From Gammaproteobacteria bacterium (GTDB lineage Bacteria > Pseudomonadota > Gammaproteobacteria > Xanthomonadales > SZUA-36): 64,000 nucleotides of DNA. Positions 55,072-64,000 of this stretch are shown here, one piece after another; the first letter of the stretch is position 1, and each line of letters starts with the position of its first letter. The translations under genes were made by a program, and so were the position numbers. The notes under the pieces were generated by a model, which was given only the letters and a program-made list of their open reading frames with translations, was not told where the DNA came from and searched no databases. The DNA is taken from positions 19,858 to 83,857 of the forward strand of contig JAJRRA010000007.1 of NCBI GenBank assembly GCA_024279945.1, read 5' to 3'.

Positions 55072-55125
55072 GGGGTCAGGTTCCCGAACCTGACCCTGTC
55101 GAACTGGGTTCCCGAACCTGACCCC
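55072..55125. repeat. Palindromic intergenic repeat (REP-like)
   Basis: A perfect inverted repeat GGGTCAGGTTC-CC-GAACCTGACCC at 55073-55096 is followed nine bases later by a partial second copy (GGGTTCCCGAACCTGACCCC, 55106-55125). The motif GGGGTCAG/CTGACCCC recurs in REP-like families near REP-associated transposases in gammaproteobacteria. No transposase is present here. It lies between the epimerase and the FabD-like gene and may also stabilise or end the upstream operon transcript. Confidence 0.6.
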
Positions 55126-55138
55126 GGCTTTTCCGGTG

Positions 55139-55621
55139 TCAATAATCCCGCGCCAGTCGCTCAAAGGCTGCACACACTTCCGGTGGCGCCTGCACCAGTT
55201 CGATCAGTACGCCTTCCCCCCCGATGGGTGATTCTTCGCTGGCTTTCGGATGAATAAAACAGATGTCGAAGCCGGAAGCTCCCTTGCGAATGCCGCCTGG
55301 GGCAAAACGAACGCCATGAGCCTGCAACCATTTCACCGCCTCCGGCAAATCGTCGATCCACAAGCCCACGTGATTGAGCGGTGGTGTTTGCACCCTGGGT
55401 TTCCCATCGGGATCCAGTGGCTGCATCAGGTCGACTTCCACCGTGAGGGGGCCGGTACCAACTGCGGCAATGTCTTCGTCGACATTTTCCGACACGCTAC
55501 GATAATTACTGCTCAGCGTGAGACCGAGGGTATCTACCCACAGCCTGCGCAAGCGGTTCTTGTCCAGACCGCTGACTGCGATCTGCTGAATACCGAGTAC
55601 CTTAAATGGCCGCTTGTCCAT
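55139..55621 (-). CDS. mce: Methylmalonyl-CoA epimerase (VOC family)
   Basis: Metal-dependent vicinal-oxygen-chelate protein of 160 residues that interconverts (S)- and (R)-methylmalonyl-CoA. The two VOC half-domains are visible: [19 protein letters not shown] with [11 protein letters not shown], and [16 protein letters not shown] with [10 protein letters not shown]; the histidine in LNHVGLW and glutamates in VEVD and LIELVQ are expected metal ligands. The start has a perfect GGAGG upstream. Assignment as epimerase rests on family and on its neighbours mcm, pccA, pccB and meaB; another VOC enzyme is possible but unlikely. Confidence 0.88.
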   Translation of the reverse strand: MDKRPFKVLGIQQIAVSGLDKNRLRRLWVDTLGLTLSSNYRSVSENVDEDIAAVGTGPLTVEVDLMQPLDPDGKPRVQTPPLNHVGLWIDDLPEAVKWLQAHGVRFAPGGIRKGASGFDICFIHPKASEESPIGGEGVLIELVQAPPEVCAAFERLARDY

Positions 55622-55642
55622 AACTACCTCCAAGCCTGCATA

Positions 55643-56668
55643 TCAGTCCCACTGTTTATGGCGTTTGAGGAAAATCTCCAACAATTGCCGTGCCGCAATG
55701 GTTGGCGGAATCTGCCCCTCGCTGGCTGCAGCCTCCAGTGCAGGAATTTGCTTGCGCACTTCCGGGTCACTTTGCAGAGCCGTAATCAGACTGTCGTTTA
55801 CTTCCGACCACATCCAGTCCCGTGCCTGTGCTGCACGGCGTTCTTTGAATTGACCACTGGATTCGAGAACCTCGCGGTGCTTCAATGCAATAGCCCAGGC
55901 CTCAGCGATGCCGACATCATCCCGCGCGGAACAGGTCCGGACTTCTACCTTCCAGTCCGCTGAACGGGGGTGAGCCAGGCGCAGCGCATTGCGATACTCT
56001 GCCGCGGTTTGCCCGGCGAGCGCCTGCATTTCATCATCCGCCTTGTTGATGAGAATCAGGTCGGCCAACTCCATAATGCCACGCTTAATACCCTGGAGTT
56101 CATCACCGCCACCGGGCAGGAGCAGCAACATAAACATATCGGTCATATCCGCGACCCGGGTCTCCGATTGCCCGACACCGACCGTTTCCACAATAATGAC
56201 GTCAAAACCGGCGGCCTCACAAAGGATCATGGCTTCGCGGCTGCGCCGGGTGATACCGCCCAGAGTGTTACCGGAAGGTGAGGGCCGGATGTAGGCCTCA
56301 CGGCGACGGGACAGTAACTCCATGCGAGTCTTGTCGCCCAGGATGGAGCCACCGCTAATGGCCGAGGATGGATCCACGGTCAGCACGGCCAGCCGATGGC
56401 CTTCATCGATGATGTGATTACCAAAAGCCTCGATAAAGGTCGACTTGCCAACACCCGGCACACCGGATATTCCCAGCCGGATTGATTTACCGGCATACGG
56501 TGTCAGTCGCCGGAGTAAAACACTGGCGGCCGCACGGTGATCAGAGCGAGTGGATTCCACCAGGGTAATAGCCCGGGCAAGCGCACGCCGATTTCCCTCA
56601 ATTACGCCTTCAACAAGTGCTGTCGTTTCCTGCATCAATTCAGATTCACTCTTCTGCTCCGACGCCAC
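55643..56668 (-). CDS. meaB: Methylmalonyl-CoA mutase-associated GTPase MeaB (ArgK)
   Basis: G-protein chaperone that loads and protects adenosylcobalamin on methylmalonyl-CoA mutase. Walker A is GVPGVGKST (residues 69-77), the base-recognition motif is NKADD, and ARAITLVEST at the N-terminus and GNTLGGITRRSREAM are family features. Length is 341 residues from a GTG start; an ATG at codon 12 is a good alternative start because it gives the typical short N-terminus. It is two bases after pccA and 21 bp before mce in the operon. Confidence 0.95.
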   Translation of the reverse strand: MASEQKSESELMQETTALVEGVIEGNRRALARAITLVESTRSDHRAAASVLLRRLTPYAGKSIRLGISGVPGVGKSTFIEAFGNHIIDEGHRLAVLTVDPSSAISGGSILGDKTRMELLSRRREAYIRPSPSGNTLGGITRRSREAMILCEAAGFDVIIVETVGVGQSETRVADMTDMFMLLLLPGGGDELQGIKRGIMELADLILINKADDEMQALAGQTAAEYRNALRLAHPRSADWKVEVRTCSARDDVGIAEAWAIALKHREVLESSGQFKERRAAQARDWMWSEVNDSLITALQSDPEVRKQIPALEAAASEGQIPPTIAARQLLEIFLKRHKQWD

Positions 56669-56670
56669 CT

Positions 56671-58656
56671 CTACTCAAACTCCATTATCCTGTCATCTAC
56701 CGCCAGGCTGTCGCCGGGCCCGTAATGAATCCGGGATACCACACCATCACGCTCGGCATACAGGGTATTCTCCATTTTCATCGCCTCGACCACCGCCAGT
56801 TCCTGTCCGGAATTGATGCTATCGCCTTCCTTGACCGCCAGCGAAACCAACAAGCCCGGCATGGGCGAAAGCAGGTATTTGCTCATGTCCGGGGGAATTT
56901 TTACCGGCATGTAATGAAGCAGTTCAGCCACCCGAGGTGTGACGATGCTGACATCCGCCTGGGAACCACCATGGAACAGGCGATAGACCTGGTTCCTGCG
57001 CTCCACCTGGACGAAAATCTGCTCGCCATTGATGGTGCCGCTAAAAAGATGTTGCCCGAACTCCCAGTCACTACGCACCGAATAGGTCTTGCCATCGTAT
57101 TCCACATCATGACCACCGCTTGCAGCAACGACGGAAACCGGGTAGTGCTCATTATTCATCACCACCACCCAGTCCCTGGGTACACGGCGTTCATACCCAC
57201 TCAATTGTCCATCAATCCGGGCTGCACGATCACGGTAACTGCGAAGCATCGAAGCTGCCACGGCAATAATAATTGTAGGATCTTTGAGAGGAACCGCCGC
57301 CGGATGGAAGCCGTCCGGATATTCTTCGGCTATCATATTCGTGCTCATGCTCCCTTGCACGAACCGTGGGTGCGCCATCAGCGCTGACAGGAAACTGAGG
57401 TTACTGGAGACGCCTCGAATGAGGAAGCGATCCAGTGCCGAGCGCATATGGGCGATAGCCTGGTCGCGGTCGATGCCGTAGCTGATGAGCTTGGCCATCA
57501 TCGGATCGTAATACATGGAAACCTCACCACCTTCAAAAACGCCGGTATCCACACGCACATGCTCATCATCGTCGGGTGGACGGTAGTAAACCAGGCGACC
57601 GATGGATGGCAGGAAATTGTGGAAAGGGTCTTCAGCATAGACCCGGGATTCAATAGCCCAGCCCTTGATACCGACATCTGCCTGGCTGATTGGCAGCTTT
57701 TCGCCAGCGGCTACGCGAATCATCAACTCAACCAGATCCACACCGGTAATCAACTCGGTAACCGGGTGCTCCACCTGCAGGCGCGTGTTCATTTCCAGGA
57801 AGTAGAAATTACGCTGGGTATCAACGATAAATTCCACGGTGCCGGCAGACTGGTATTCCACAGCCCGAGCCATCGCCACCGCCTGTTCGCCCATTTTCTG
57901 GCGGGTAGATTCATCCAGAAACGGGGACGGCGCCTCTTCAATCACCTTCTGGTGACGGCGCTGCAACGAACATTCACGTTCATTCAGGTGGATGACGTTG
58001 CCATGGCTATCCGCCATGATCTGAATTTCGATATGGCGCGGGTTTTCGATGTATTTTTCAACGAACATGCGGTCGTCGCCAAAACTGGAACGCGCTTCAT
58101 TGGCCGCCCGTTCAAAGCTGTCCCGGCACTCTTCGTCGTTGTGGGCGATACGCATGCCCTTGCCGCCACCGCCCGCAGTGGCCTTGAGCATCACCGGGTA
58201 GCCAATCTCGTTGGAAATCTGTACCGCATGTTCGCCGTCACGCAGTACACTGGTAAATCCGGGAATGGTGTTTACGCCGGCTTCATCAGCCAGTTTCTTG
58301 GAAGTAATCTTGTCGCCCATGGCCCCGATGGCGTAGGTCTTCGGGCCGATAAAAACAATACCTGCCGCGGCCAGCATTTCACAAAACCCGGGGTTCTCTG
58401 ACAGAAAGCCGTAGCCCGGATGAACCGCTTGAGCACCGGTGTCCTGGCAAGCCTGGAGAATTTTCTCCTGCACCAGGTAACTTTGTGCTGAAGGCGACGG
58501 CCCGATATAAACGGCCTCATCAGCCATTTGCACATGCAACGCATTGCGGTCCGCATCAGAATAGACAGCAACCGTTTTTATACCCATTTTAGCTGCGGAC
58601 TTGATCACGCGGCAGGCGATTTCACCACGGTTTGCAATCAGAATTTTGTCAAACAC
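56671..58656 (-). CDS. pccA: Propionyl-CoA (acetyl-CoA) carboxylase alpha subunit, biotin carboxylase with BCCP
   Basis: ATP-dependent biotin carboxylase fused to a biotin carrier domain, 661 residues. The N-terminus KILIANRGEIACRVIK, the ATP-grasp loop ATAGGGGKGMRIA and the active-site EMNTRLQVEHPVTE are intact. The C-terminal biotinyl lysine is K627 in VEAMKMENTL. The start is GTG with GAGGATTCCC upstream. With pccB next to it and mcm in the same operon, propionyl-CoA is the likely substrate, though acetyl- or methylcrotonyl-CoA enzymes have similar alpha subunits. Confidence 0.93.
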   Translation of the reverse strand: MFDKILIANRGEIACRVIKSAAKMGIKTVAVYSDADRNALHVQMADEAVYIGPSPSAQSYLVQEKILQACQDTGAQAVHPGYGFLSENPGFCEMLAAAGIVFIGPKTYAIGAMGDKITSKKLADEAGVNTIPGFTSVLRDGEHAVQISNEIGYPVMLKATAGGGGKGMRIAHNDEECRDSFERAANEARSSFGDDRMFVEKYIENPRHIEIQIMADSHGNVIHLNERECSLQRRHQKVIEEAPSPFLDESTRQKMGEQAVAMARAVEYQSAGTVEFIVDTQRNFYFLEMNTRLQVEHPVTELITGVDLVELMIRVAAGEKLPISQADVGIKGWAIESRVYAEDPFHNFLPSIGRLVYYRPPDDDEHVRVDTGVFEGGEVSMYYDPMMAKLISYGIDRDQAIAHMRSALDRFLIRGVSSNLSFLSALMAHPRFVQGSMSTNMIAEEYPDGFHPAAVPLKDPTIIIAVAASMLRSYRDRAARIDGQLSGYERRVPRDWVVVMNNEHYPVSVVAASGGHDVEYDGKTYSVRSDWEFGQHLFSGTINGEQIFVQVERRNQVYRLFHGGSQADVSIVTPRVAELLHYMPVKIPPDMSKYLLSPMPGLLVSLAVKEGDSINSGQELAVVEAMKMENTLYAERDGVVSRIHYGPGDSLAVDDRIMEFE

Positions 58657-58667
58657 TCGGGAATCCT

Positions 58668-60200
58668 CTACAGCGGAATGTTGTCATGCTTGCGCCACGG
58701 GTTATCGAGTTGTTTGTCCCGCAGCATGGCAAGTGAGCGACAAACACGCATCCGGGTCGCATGGGGAGCGATGACATCATCTATATAACCACGGCTGCCT
58801 GCGATAAACGGATTGGCAAATTTAAGCCGGTACTCCTCGGTGCGCTCGGCAATTTTCTCTTCATCGCCGATGTCGCTGCGAAAGATGATCTCCACCGCGC
58901 CTTTGGGGCCCATTACCGCGATTTCCGCGCTGGGCCAGGCCAGGTTGACGTCACCGCGAAGATGCTTGGAACTCATGACGTCATACGCACCGCCATAGGC
59001 CTTGCGGGTAATCACGGTAATCTTGGGCACGGTGGCTTCGGCGTAGGCAAACAACAACTTGGCGCCGTGTTTGATAATGCCGCCATATTCCTGCGCCGTG
59101 CCCGGCATAAAGCCCGGTACATCAACAAAGGTAAGAATGGGAATGTTGAATGCATCACAAAAGCGGATGAAACGCCCCGCCTTGATGGATGATTTGATGT
59201 CCAGGCATCCCGCCAGCACCATGGGCTGATTAGCCACGATGCCCACCGTATGACCGTCCATACGGATGAAACCGATGACGATATTCTGGGCGTGCTCGGG
59301 TTGTAGTTCCCAGAATTCATTGTCATCCGACACCTTGTAGATCAACTCTTTCATGTCATAAGGCATATTGGGGTTGTCGGGTATCAGGGTATCGAGCGAC
59401 ATCTCCATGCGGTCGGCGCGATCGGGAGTAGGCCGAAACGGGGCTGTCTGACGATTGTTGGCCGGTAGATAGTTGATGAAGCGCCGCACCATCTGCAGCG
59501 CTTCCACATCGTTTTCGTAAGCACGGTCACACACTCCGGATACGGTGGAATGGGTCATGGCGCCACCGAGTTCCTCCGCCGTCACCTCTTCGTGTGTCAC
59601 GGTTTTGACCACGTCCGGACCGGTGACGAACATGTAAGAGCTGTCTTTTACCATGAAGATGAAATCGGTGATGGCCGGAGAGTAAACCGCGCCACCGGCA
59701 CAGGGGCCCATGATGAGGGAAATCTGCGGCACTACGCCGGAAGCCAGCATATTGCGCTGGAATACCTCGGCATAACCGCCCAGCGAGGCTACGCCTTCCT
59801 GAATGCGGGCGCCGCCCGAATCGTTGATACCGATGACCGGAGCACCCACTTTCATGGCCTGATCCATGATCTTGCAGATTTTTTCGGCATGTGCCTCGGA
59901 AAGTGAACCACCAAAAACGGTGAAGTCTTGGCTGAAAACAAACACGACACGGCCATTGATGGTGCCATAGCCGGTAACCACACCATCGCCGGGAATCTTC
60001 TTGTCCGCCATACCGAAATCGGTGCGGCGATGCTCGACAAAGGTGTCCCACTCTTCAAAACTGCCTTCATCCATGAGCAGATCAATACGTTCACGGGCCG
60101 TGAGTTTGCCCCGGCTGTGCTGGACATCAATCCGCCGTTGGCCACCGCCGAGGGCAGCCGCTTTACGCTTTTCTTCCAGTTGTTCGACAATCGATTGCAT
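58668..60200 (-). CDS. pccB: Propionyl-CoA carboxylase beta subunit (carboxyltransferase)
   Basis: Carboxyltransferase of 510 residues that transfers CO2 from biotin to propionyl-CoA, giving (S)-methylmalonyl-CoA. Signature segments are [22 protein letters not shown] (in parts), [24 protein letters not shown] (in parts), [16 protein letters not shown], and in the C-terminal half [25 protein letters not shown] (in parts) and [17 protein letters not shown]. The C-terminus [11 protein letters not shown] is the usual one for PccB. It lies two bases after mcm and 11 bp before pccA. Confidence 0.95.
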   Translation of the reverse strand: MQSIVEQLEEKRKAAALGGGQRRIDVQHSRGKLTARERIDLLMDEGSFEEWDTFVEHRRTDFGMADKKIPGDGVVTGYGTINGRVVFVFSQDFTVFGGSLSEAHAEKICKIMDQAMKVGAPVIGINDSGGARIQEGVASLGGYAEVFQRNMLASGVVPQISLIMGPCAGGAVYSPAITDFIFMVKDSSYMFVTGPDVVKTVTHEEVTAEELGGAMTHSTVSGVCDRAYENDVEALQMVRRFINYLPANNRQTAPFRPTPDRADRMEMSLDTLIPDNPNMPYDMKELIYKVSDDNEFWELQPEHAQNIVIGFIRMDGHTVGIVANQPMVLAGCLDIKSSIKAGRFIRFCDAFNIPILTFVDVPGFMPGTAQEYGGIIKHGAKLLFAYAEATVPKITVITRKAYGGAYDVMSSKHLRGDVNLAWPSAEIAVMGPKGAVEIIFRSDIGDEEKIAERTEEYRLKFANPFIAGSRGYIDDVIAPHATRMRVCRSLAMLRDKQLDNPWRKHDNIPL

Positions 60201-60202
60201 GG

Positions 60203-62362
60203 CTATTCCTCTGTCGCTTCCCGGCGCTCCCGGATAATTCCGAGAACTTCATGGGCGGCCAGCAGGATATTGGTGCCCGGCCCGAAGACAGCCGACACAC
60301 CGAAACCCAGCATTTCATCATAATCCTGCGGTGGGATAACACCGCCACAAATAACGATAATGTCTTCCGCCCCCTCTTTTTTCAGCCCTTCAATGACCTG
60401 CGGAACCAGTGTTTTATGCCCTGCGGCCTGGGAAGATATCCCGATGACATGGACATCATTTTCAATGGCCTCGCGGACGGCCTCATCGGGGGTTTGAAAC
60501 AAGGGACCGATGTCCACATCGAAGCCCAGATCAGCAAAAGCCGTGGCGATCACCCTGGCGCCACGATCATGTCCGTCCTGACCGAGTTTGCACACCAGCA
60601 TGCGTGGCCGACGCCCCTCGGAACGGGCAAATTCTTCCACTTCCTGCTGAATCGCCATAAAACCTCCATCGCCTTCATACGCTGCGCTATACACACCGGC
60701 AATGGAATGCGTCACGGCGCGGTGACGGCTGTAGACCTTTTCCAGTGCGTCCGAAACTTCACCAACCGTCGCGCGCGCGCGCGCAGCAACAATAGCCAGA
60801 GCCAGCAGATTACCACTTCCGTCTTCGGCAGCCCGTGTCAATGCCTCCAGGGCCGTTGTGCAGGCCATCTCATCTCGATTTTTACGCACTTCCCTGATGC
60901 GCCGGATCTGCGCTTCACGCACCGCCGTATTGTCAATATTCAGAATATCGACCGGCGGTTCTTCCTCCAGTTGATATTTATTAACGCCGACGATGACCTC
61001 TTCGCCGCGATCAATGCGCGCCTGGCGCAAGGCTGCAGCCTCCTCGATCCGCATCTTAGGCATACCGGACTCGACCGCCCGGGTCATGCCGCCTGCTTCT
61101 TCCACCTCGTCGATGAGTCTTCGCGCCTCGGTGGCCAGTTCACTGGTCAGGTTTTCCACGTAATAAGAACCTGCCAGCGGATCCACAACCCGTGTGATGC
61201 CGGTCTCTTCGCGCAATACAAGCTGCGTATTGCGGGCAATACGGGCTGAAAACTCAGTGGGCAGAGCAAGTGCCTCGTCAAATGAATTGGTATGCAGGGA
61301 CTGCGTTCCCCCGAGAACTGCCGACATGGCTTCAATGGTAGTTCGTATGATGTTGTTGTACGGATCCCTGGCGGTGAGACTGACGCCGGAGGTCTGACAA
61401 TGGGTGCGCAACATCAGTGAACGAGGGTTTTGCGGGGCAAATTGCTCGGTCATCAACGTAGACCAGAGCAAGCGCGCCGCCCGCAGCTTGGCCACTTCCA
61501 TAAAGAAATTCATGCCGATGCCGAAAAAGAACGACAAGCGGGGTGCAAAAGCATCAACATCCAGGCCACTGGCGATTGCGGTACGGACATACTCAATGCC
61601 ATCGGCAATGGTATAGGCCAATTCCTGCGCGCAGGTCGCGCCGGCTTCCTGCATGTGATAGCCGGAAATGGAAATGGAATTGTAGCGGGGCATATGGGCA
61701 GAGGTATAAGCGATGATATCGGACACGATTCGCATGGAGGGCGCTGGTGGATAAATATAGGTGTTGCGAACCATGAACTCTTTGAGGATGTCATTTTGCA
61801 GCGTACCCGCCAGTTTTTCCGGCGGTACGCCCTGCTCCTCCGCAGCGATGATGTACATCGCCATAACCGGCAAGACAGCGCCGTTCATGGTCATTGATAC
61901 CGACATTTTATCCAGCGGTATGTCGTTGAACAGGATTTTCATGTCCGCAACGCTGTCAATCGCCACACCGGCTTTGCCCACATCACCGACCACACGTTCA
62001 TGGTCGGAGTCGTAACCGCGATGTGTGGCGAGATCAAAAGCCACTGAAAGCCCGGTTTGCCCCGCGGCGAGGTTCTTACGGTAAAAAGCGTTGGATTCCT
62101 CGGCAGTGGAGAAGCCCGCATACTGACGTACAGTCCACGGGCGGCCCGCATACATGGTTGCTTTGGGGCCACGGACAAAGGGGCTCATGCCGGGCAGTGA
62201 ATCCAGATGCTTCAGAGTATCGAGGTCTTCAGCAGTATACAAAGGCTTTACCGCAATGCCCTCGGGCGTATCCCAGATCAATTGCTCCGGCGAACCGCCC
62301 TTGCACTCTTTGGCAGCCAGCGCCTGCCAGTCATCCAGTGTTGTCTTCGGAACCTCTTTCAT
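60203..62362 (-). CDS. mcm: Methylmalonyl-CoA mutase
   Basis: Adenosylcobalamin enzyme of 719 residues that isomerises (R)-methylmalonyl-CoA to succinyl-CoA. The substrate barrel has [23 protein letters not shown] (in parts), [15 protein letters not shown] and the mutase signature [16 protein letters not shown]. The C-terminal B12 domain has the cobalt-ligand motif DGHDRG (596-601, H598) and [12 protein letters not shown]. This is the homodimer-type single-chain form. It is the head of the compact mcm-pccB-pccA-meaB-mce operon and is preceded by mdh after 132 bp with a hairpin. It contains a (CG)7 run near 60770. Confidence 0.97.
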   Translation of the reverse strand: MKEVPKTTLDDWQALAAKECKGGSPEQLIWDTPEGIAVKPLYTAEDLDTLKHLDSLPGMSPFVRGPKATMYAGRPWTVRQYAGFSTAEESNAFYRKNLAAGQTGLSVAFDLATHRGYDSDHERVVGDVGKAGVAIDSVADMKILFNDIPLDKMSVSMTMNGAVLPVMAMYIIAAEEQGVPPEKLAGTLQNDILKEFMVRNTYIYPPAPSMRIVSDIIAYTSAHMPRYNSISISGYHMQEAGATCAQELAYTIADGIEYVRTAIASGLDVDAFAPRLSFFFGIGMNFFMEVAKLRAARLLWSTLMTEQFAPQNPRSLMLRTHCQTSGVSLTARDPYNNIIRTTIEAMSAVLGGTQSLHTNSFDEALALPTEFSARIARNTQLVLREETGITRVVDPLAGSYYVENLTSELATEARRLIDEVEEAGGMTRAVESGMPKMRIEEAAALRQARIDRGEEVIVGVNKYQLEEEPPVDILNIDNTAVREAQIRRIREVRKNRDEMACTTALEALTRAAEDGSGNLLALAIVAARARATVGEVSDALEKVYSRHRAVTHSIAGVYSAAYEGDGGFMAIQQEVEEFARSEGRRPRMLVCKLGQDGHDRGARVIATAFADLGFDVDIGPLFQTPDEAVREAIENDVHVIGISSQAAGHKTLVPQVIEGLKKEGAEDIIVICGGVIPPQDYDEMLGFGVSAVFGPGTNILLAAHEVLGIIRERREATEE

Positions 62363-62426
62363 TGTTCAACCCGCCCTGTGCAATCAATGGCCTGCCCCAC
62401 CGGTTCAGGACAGTGGATACCGGAAA

Positions 62427-62464
62427 CCGGCAGGTGGGACGAATTATTTTACACCACCTGCCGG
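62427..62464 (-). terminator. Hairpin between mdh and mcm
   Basis: CCGGCAGGTGG and CCACCTGCCGG form a perfect 11-bp stem with a 16-nt AT-rich loop, about 30 bp after the mdh stop on the minus strand. Only TTT follows, so termination may be partial, and mcm could be reached by read-through from mdh or have its own promoter. Confidence 0.5.
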
Positions 62465-62494
62465 AAACCGAATCCTGATGATTCTTTGAGGGGG

Positions 62495-63472
62495 TCAGAG
62501 CAGATCTTCCACCGCCGCCCGTTCTTCAAGTAGTTCCGCCTCGGTAGCATCCATACGCTCGCGGCTGAACTCATCAACTTCGAGTCCCTGGACGATACGG
62601 TAATCGCCGTTTTCACAGACACAGGGATAGGAATAAATGATGCCGGGCTCAATGCCATAGCTGCCATCGGCCGGAACCGACATGGAAACCCAGTCTCCCT
62701 CAGGGGTTCCCAGGGCCCAGTTACGGATGTGATCAATGGCGGCCGAAGCGGCGGAGGCCGCACTGGAAGCGCCGCGGGCCTTGATGATGGCCGCACCACG
62801 TTGCTGCACGTCTGGGATAAACGTATCGCGGTACCATTCCTGATCAACCAGGTCAGTGGCTGCTTTGCCATCGATTTTGACGAAACGGATATCCGGGTAC
62901 TGGGTCGAGGAGTGATTGCCCCAGACCAGCATGTTGGTGATAGCAGAGCTGTGTATTCCGGTCTTGTCGGCCAGTTGCGCCATGCTGCGATTGTGGTCCA
63001 GGCGGGTCATCGCGGTGAAATTACGTGGATTCAGATCCGGCGCCGCGGCACGTGCGATCAATGCATTCGTGTTGGCCGGATTGCCCACCACCAGCACCTT
63101 GATGTCCCGGCTGGCAACCTTGTTCATTGCCGCACCCTGTGGCCCGAAAATCTTGCCGTTGGCGGAAATCAGATCCTTGCGTTCCATGCCGGGACCACGT
63201 GGCCTGGCGCCCACCAACAGAGCATAGTCCGTATCCTGGAAAGCAGTTTCAGCGTCATCCGTGGCGACGATGTCCATTAACAAAGGAAATGCGGCATCAC
63301 GCAACTCCATTACAACCCCCTCAAGCGCACCAAGGGCGGGCGTAATTTCCAATAATTGAAGGATAACCGGCTGATCCGGGCCGAGCATGTCACCGGCAGC
63401 AATCCGGAAGCAAAGTTGATAACCGATCTGGCCGGCAGCACCGGTGATGGCGACTCTAACGGGACGATTCAT
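62495..63472 (-). CDS. mdh: Malate dehydrogenase
   Basis: NAD-dependent TCA-cycle enzyme of 325 residues, of the type related to cytosolic eukaryotic MDH. The Rossmann motif is [12 protein letters not shown], the substrate arginines are in [14 protein letters not shown] and TRLDHNR, and the catalytic histidine is in [14 protein letters not shown]. It precedes the methylmalonyl-CoA operon, which yields succinyl-CoA and then malate, so the link is metabolic as well as positional. It is divergent from the gamma-glutamyltransferase gene. Confidence 0.96.
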   Translation of the reverse strand: MNRPVRVAITGAAGQIGYQLCFRIAAGDMLGPDQPVILQLLEITPALGALEGVVMELRDAAFPLLMDIVATDDAETAFQDTDYALLVGARPRGPGMERKDLISANGKIFGPQGAAMNKVASRDIKVLVVGNPANTNALIARAAAPDLNPRNFTAMTRLDHNRSMAQLADKTGIHSSAITNMLVWGNHSSTQYPDIRFVKIDGKAATDLVDQEWYRDTFIPDVQQRGAAIIKARGASSAASAASAAIDHIRNWALGTPEGDWVSMSVPADGSYGIEPGIIYSYPCVCENGDYRIVQGLEVDEFSRERMDATEAELLEERAAVEDLL

Positions 63473-63664
63473 TTTTAGCTCCTTGAAAAGGTTTCAATGT
63501 GTCAGAATGTCTCTGGAAGACTGTAGAATATGATCGGAGTATTGGGTAAATTCGACAGACTCCTGAGACCGAAAAATTCCGCTAAACAATCGTACTATTG
63601 TAACCGATAATGACCTTCGACCACCTGCTGCATGCGTTAATAATCTACTTTTCCGGGAGTAATA

Positions 63665-64000
63665 ATGAACCGAAGATATTCACTTATCCGTGCCCTGATT
63701 TTTCTCACTTTTCTGCTACCTGGTACGGATTCCATGGCGGCTGACAGAGTCACCGGCCTGCCCTTTGCGACACGATCTGAAGTGATCGCACCACACGGTA
63801 TGGTCGCCAGCAGTCACCCCCTGGCTACCCAGATTGGCCTGGACATTCTCAAGCAGGGCGGCAGCGCCGTTGATGCCGCCATTGCAACAAATGCTGCCCT
63901 CGGTCTGATGGAACCCACCGGCAATGGCGTAGGCGGTGACCTGTTTGCCATTGTTTGGGACGCCGGTTCAAAGTCCCTGTATGGGCTGAACGCTTCCGGC
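63665..64000 (+). CDS. ggt: Gamma-glutamyltransferase, 5' part (3' end outside window)
   Basis: Periplasmic Ntn-hydrolase that cleaves and transfers gamma-glutamyl groups from glutathione and related compounds. The visible 112 residues comprise a signal peptide (RALIFLTFLLPGTDSMAA) and the start of the large subunit: GMVASSHPLATQIGLDIL, GGSAVDAAIATNAALGL and MEPTGNGVGGDLFAIVWD. These are the standard N-terminal motifs of the GGT family; the autocleavage threonine lies beyond the window. GGGAG precedes the ATG. It is divergent from mdh with a 190-bp gap. Confidence 0.93.
   Translation, partial: MNRRYSLIRALIFLTFLLPGTDSMAADRVTGLPFATRSEVIAPHGMVASSHPLATQIGLDILKQGGSAVDAAIATNAALGLMEPTGNGVGGDLFAIVWDAGSKSLYGLNASG

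Noticed and set aside
57448..58401. Plus-strand open frame of 317 codons
   Set aside because: Lies opposite the biotin carboxylase domain of pccA, whose conserved motifs account for the codon pattern.
60251..61249. Plus-strand open frame of 332 codons
   Set aside because: Antisense shadow of mcm, with no signal, domain or ribosome binding site.
1..64000. tRNA, rRNA, CRISPR arrays, insertion sequences or prophage genes
   Set aside because: Intergenic gaps are short and I found no T-arm-like GTTCGAATC ends, repeat-spacer arrays, transposases, integrases or phage structural genes by eye.

Overview
The window is a gene-dense stretch of a gammaproteobacterial chromosome with moderate G+C. Evidence for this placement is the gpmI-envC-ctpA / rhodanese-secB-gpsA-trmL neighbourhood, ftsE-ftsX-rpoH, rhlB-trxA-rho, a split class II ribonucleotide reductase of the Pseudomonas type (nrdJa/nrdJb), and a fused aspartokinase/diaminopimelate decarboxylase of the kind known from Xanthomonadales and relatives. 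The cell looks like an aerobic heterotroph: it has an aa3-type cytochrome oxidase with a cytochrome c domain on subunit II, PutA, a methylmalonyl-CoA pathway and GcvP. I cannot name the genus. I saw no tRNA, rRNA, CRISPR array, insertion sequence or prophage.

Layout. 1-10.3 kb: isoprenoid genes (3' end of ispA, then dxs), a universal stress protein coupled to a DUF2238 membrane protein, a YbdG-like MscS channel, a zinc alcohol dehydrogenase, the deoA-cdd nucleoside salvage pair, an exported M20 amidohydrolase and a two-pore-type K+ channel. 10.3-15.5 kb: a NERD protein, then nrdJb and nrdJa on the minus strand with a promoter, two NrdR boxes and a DnaA-box-like site; nrdJa carries a single-base frameshift. 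trmL follows. 15.5-23 kb: gpsA, secB and rhodanese face gpmI-envC-ctpA-yajL. 23-29.8 kb (minus): DUF1820, rhomboid protease, gspB, gspA/exeA, putA. 30-38.1 kb (plus): coxB, coxA, a 42-residue membrane protein, ctaG, coxC, then surf1, a SCO-like protein, ctaA and ctaB, with a DUF2909 gene inserted on the opposite strand. 38.3-40.9 kb is the accessory zone: a probable type VI secretion cargo (PAAR domain fused to an M91-like HExxH metallopeptidase) with a coupled small gene upstream, a candidate immunity gene downstream, and then gene debris. 40.9-47.7 kb: yjbQ, gcvP without gcvT/gcvH, a secreted orphan protein, and lysC-lysA as one polypeptide. 47.7-54 kb: rhlB-ftsE-ftsX-rpoH on minus, trxA and rho on plus. 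54-63.5 kb (minus): mdh, methylmalonyl-CoA mutase, propionyl-CoA carboxylase beta and alpha, MeaB, epimerase and a FabD-like acyltransferase. The window ends in the 5' part of a gamma-glutamyltransferase gene.

How the genes work together. The mdh-mcm-pccB-pccA-meaB-mce run takes propionyl-CoA (from odd-chain lipids and branched amino acids) to succinyl-CoA and then into the TCA cycle. Both its mutase and the NrdJ reductase need adenosylcobalamin, so this cell depends on B12 for DNA precursors as well as for propionate. The cox cluster carries structural subunits, Cu-insertion factors and the full heme A pathway in one place. The most unusual items are the orphan PAAR-M91 effector cassette beside decaying gene fragments, the frameshift in nrdJa, and a terminator-like hairpin between the two halves of the split reductase.
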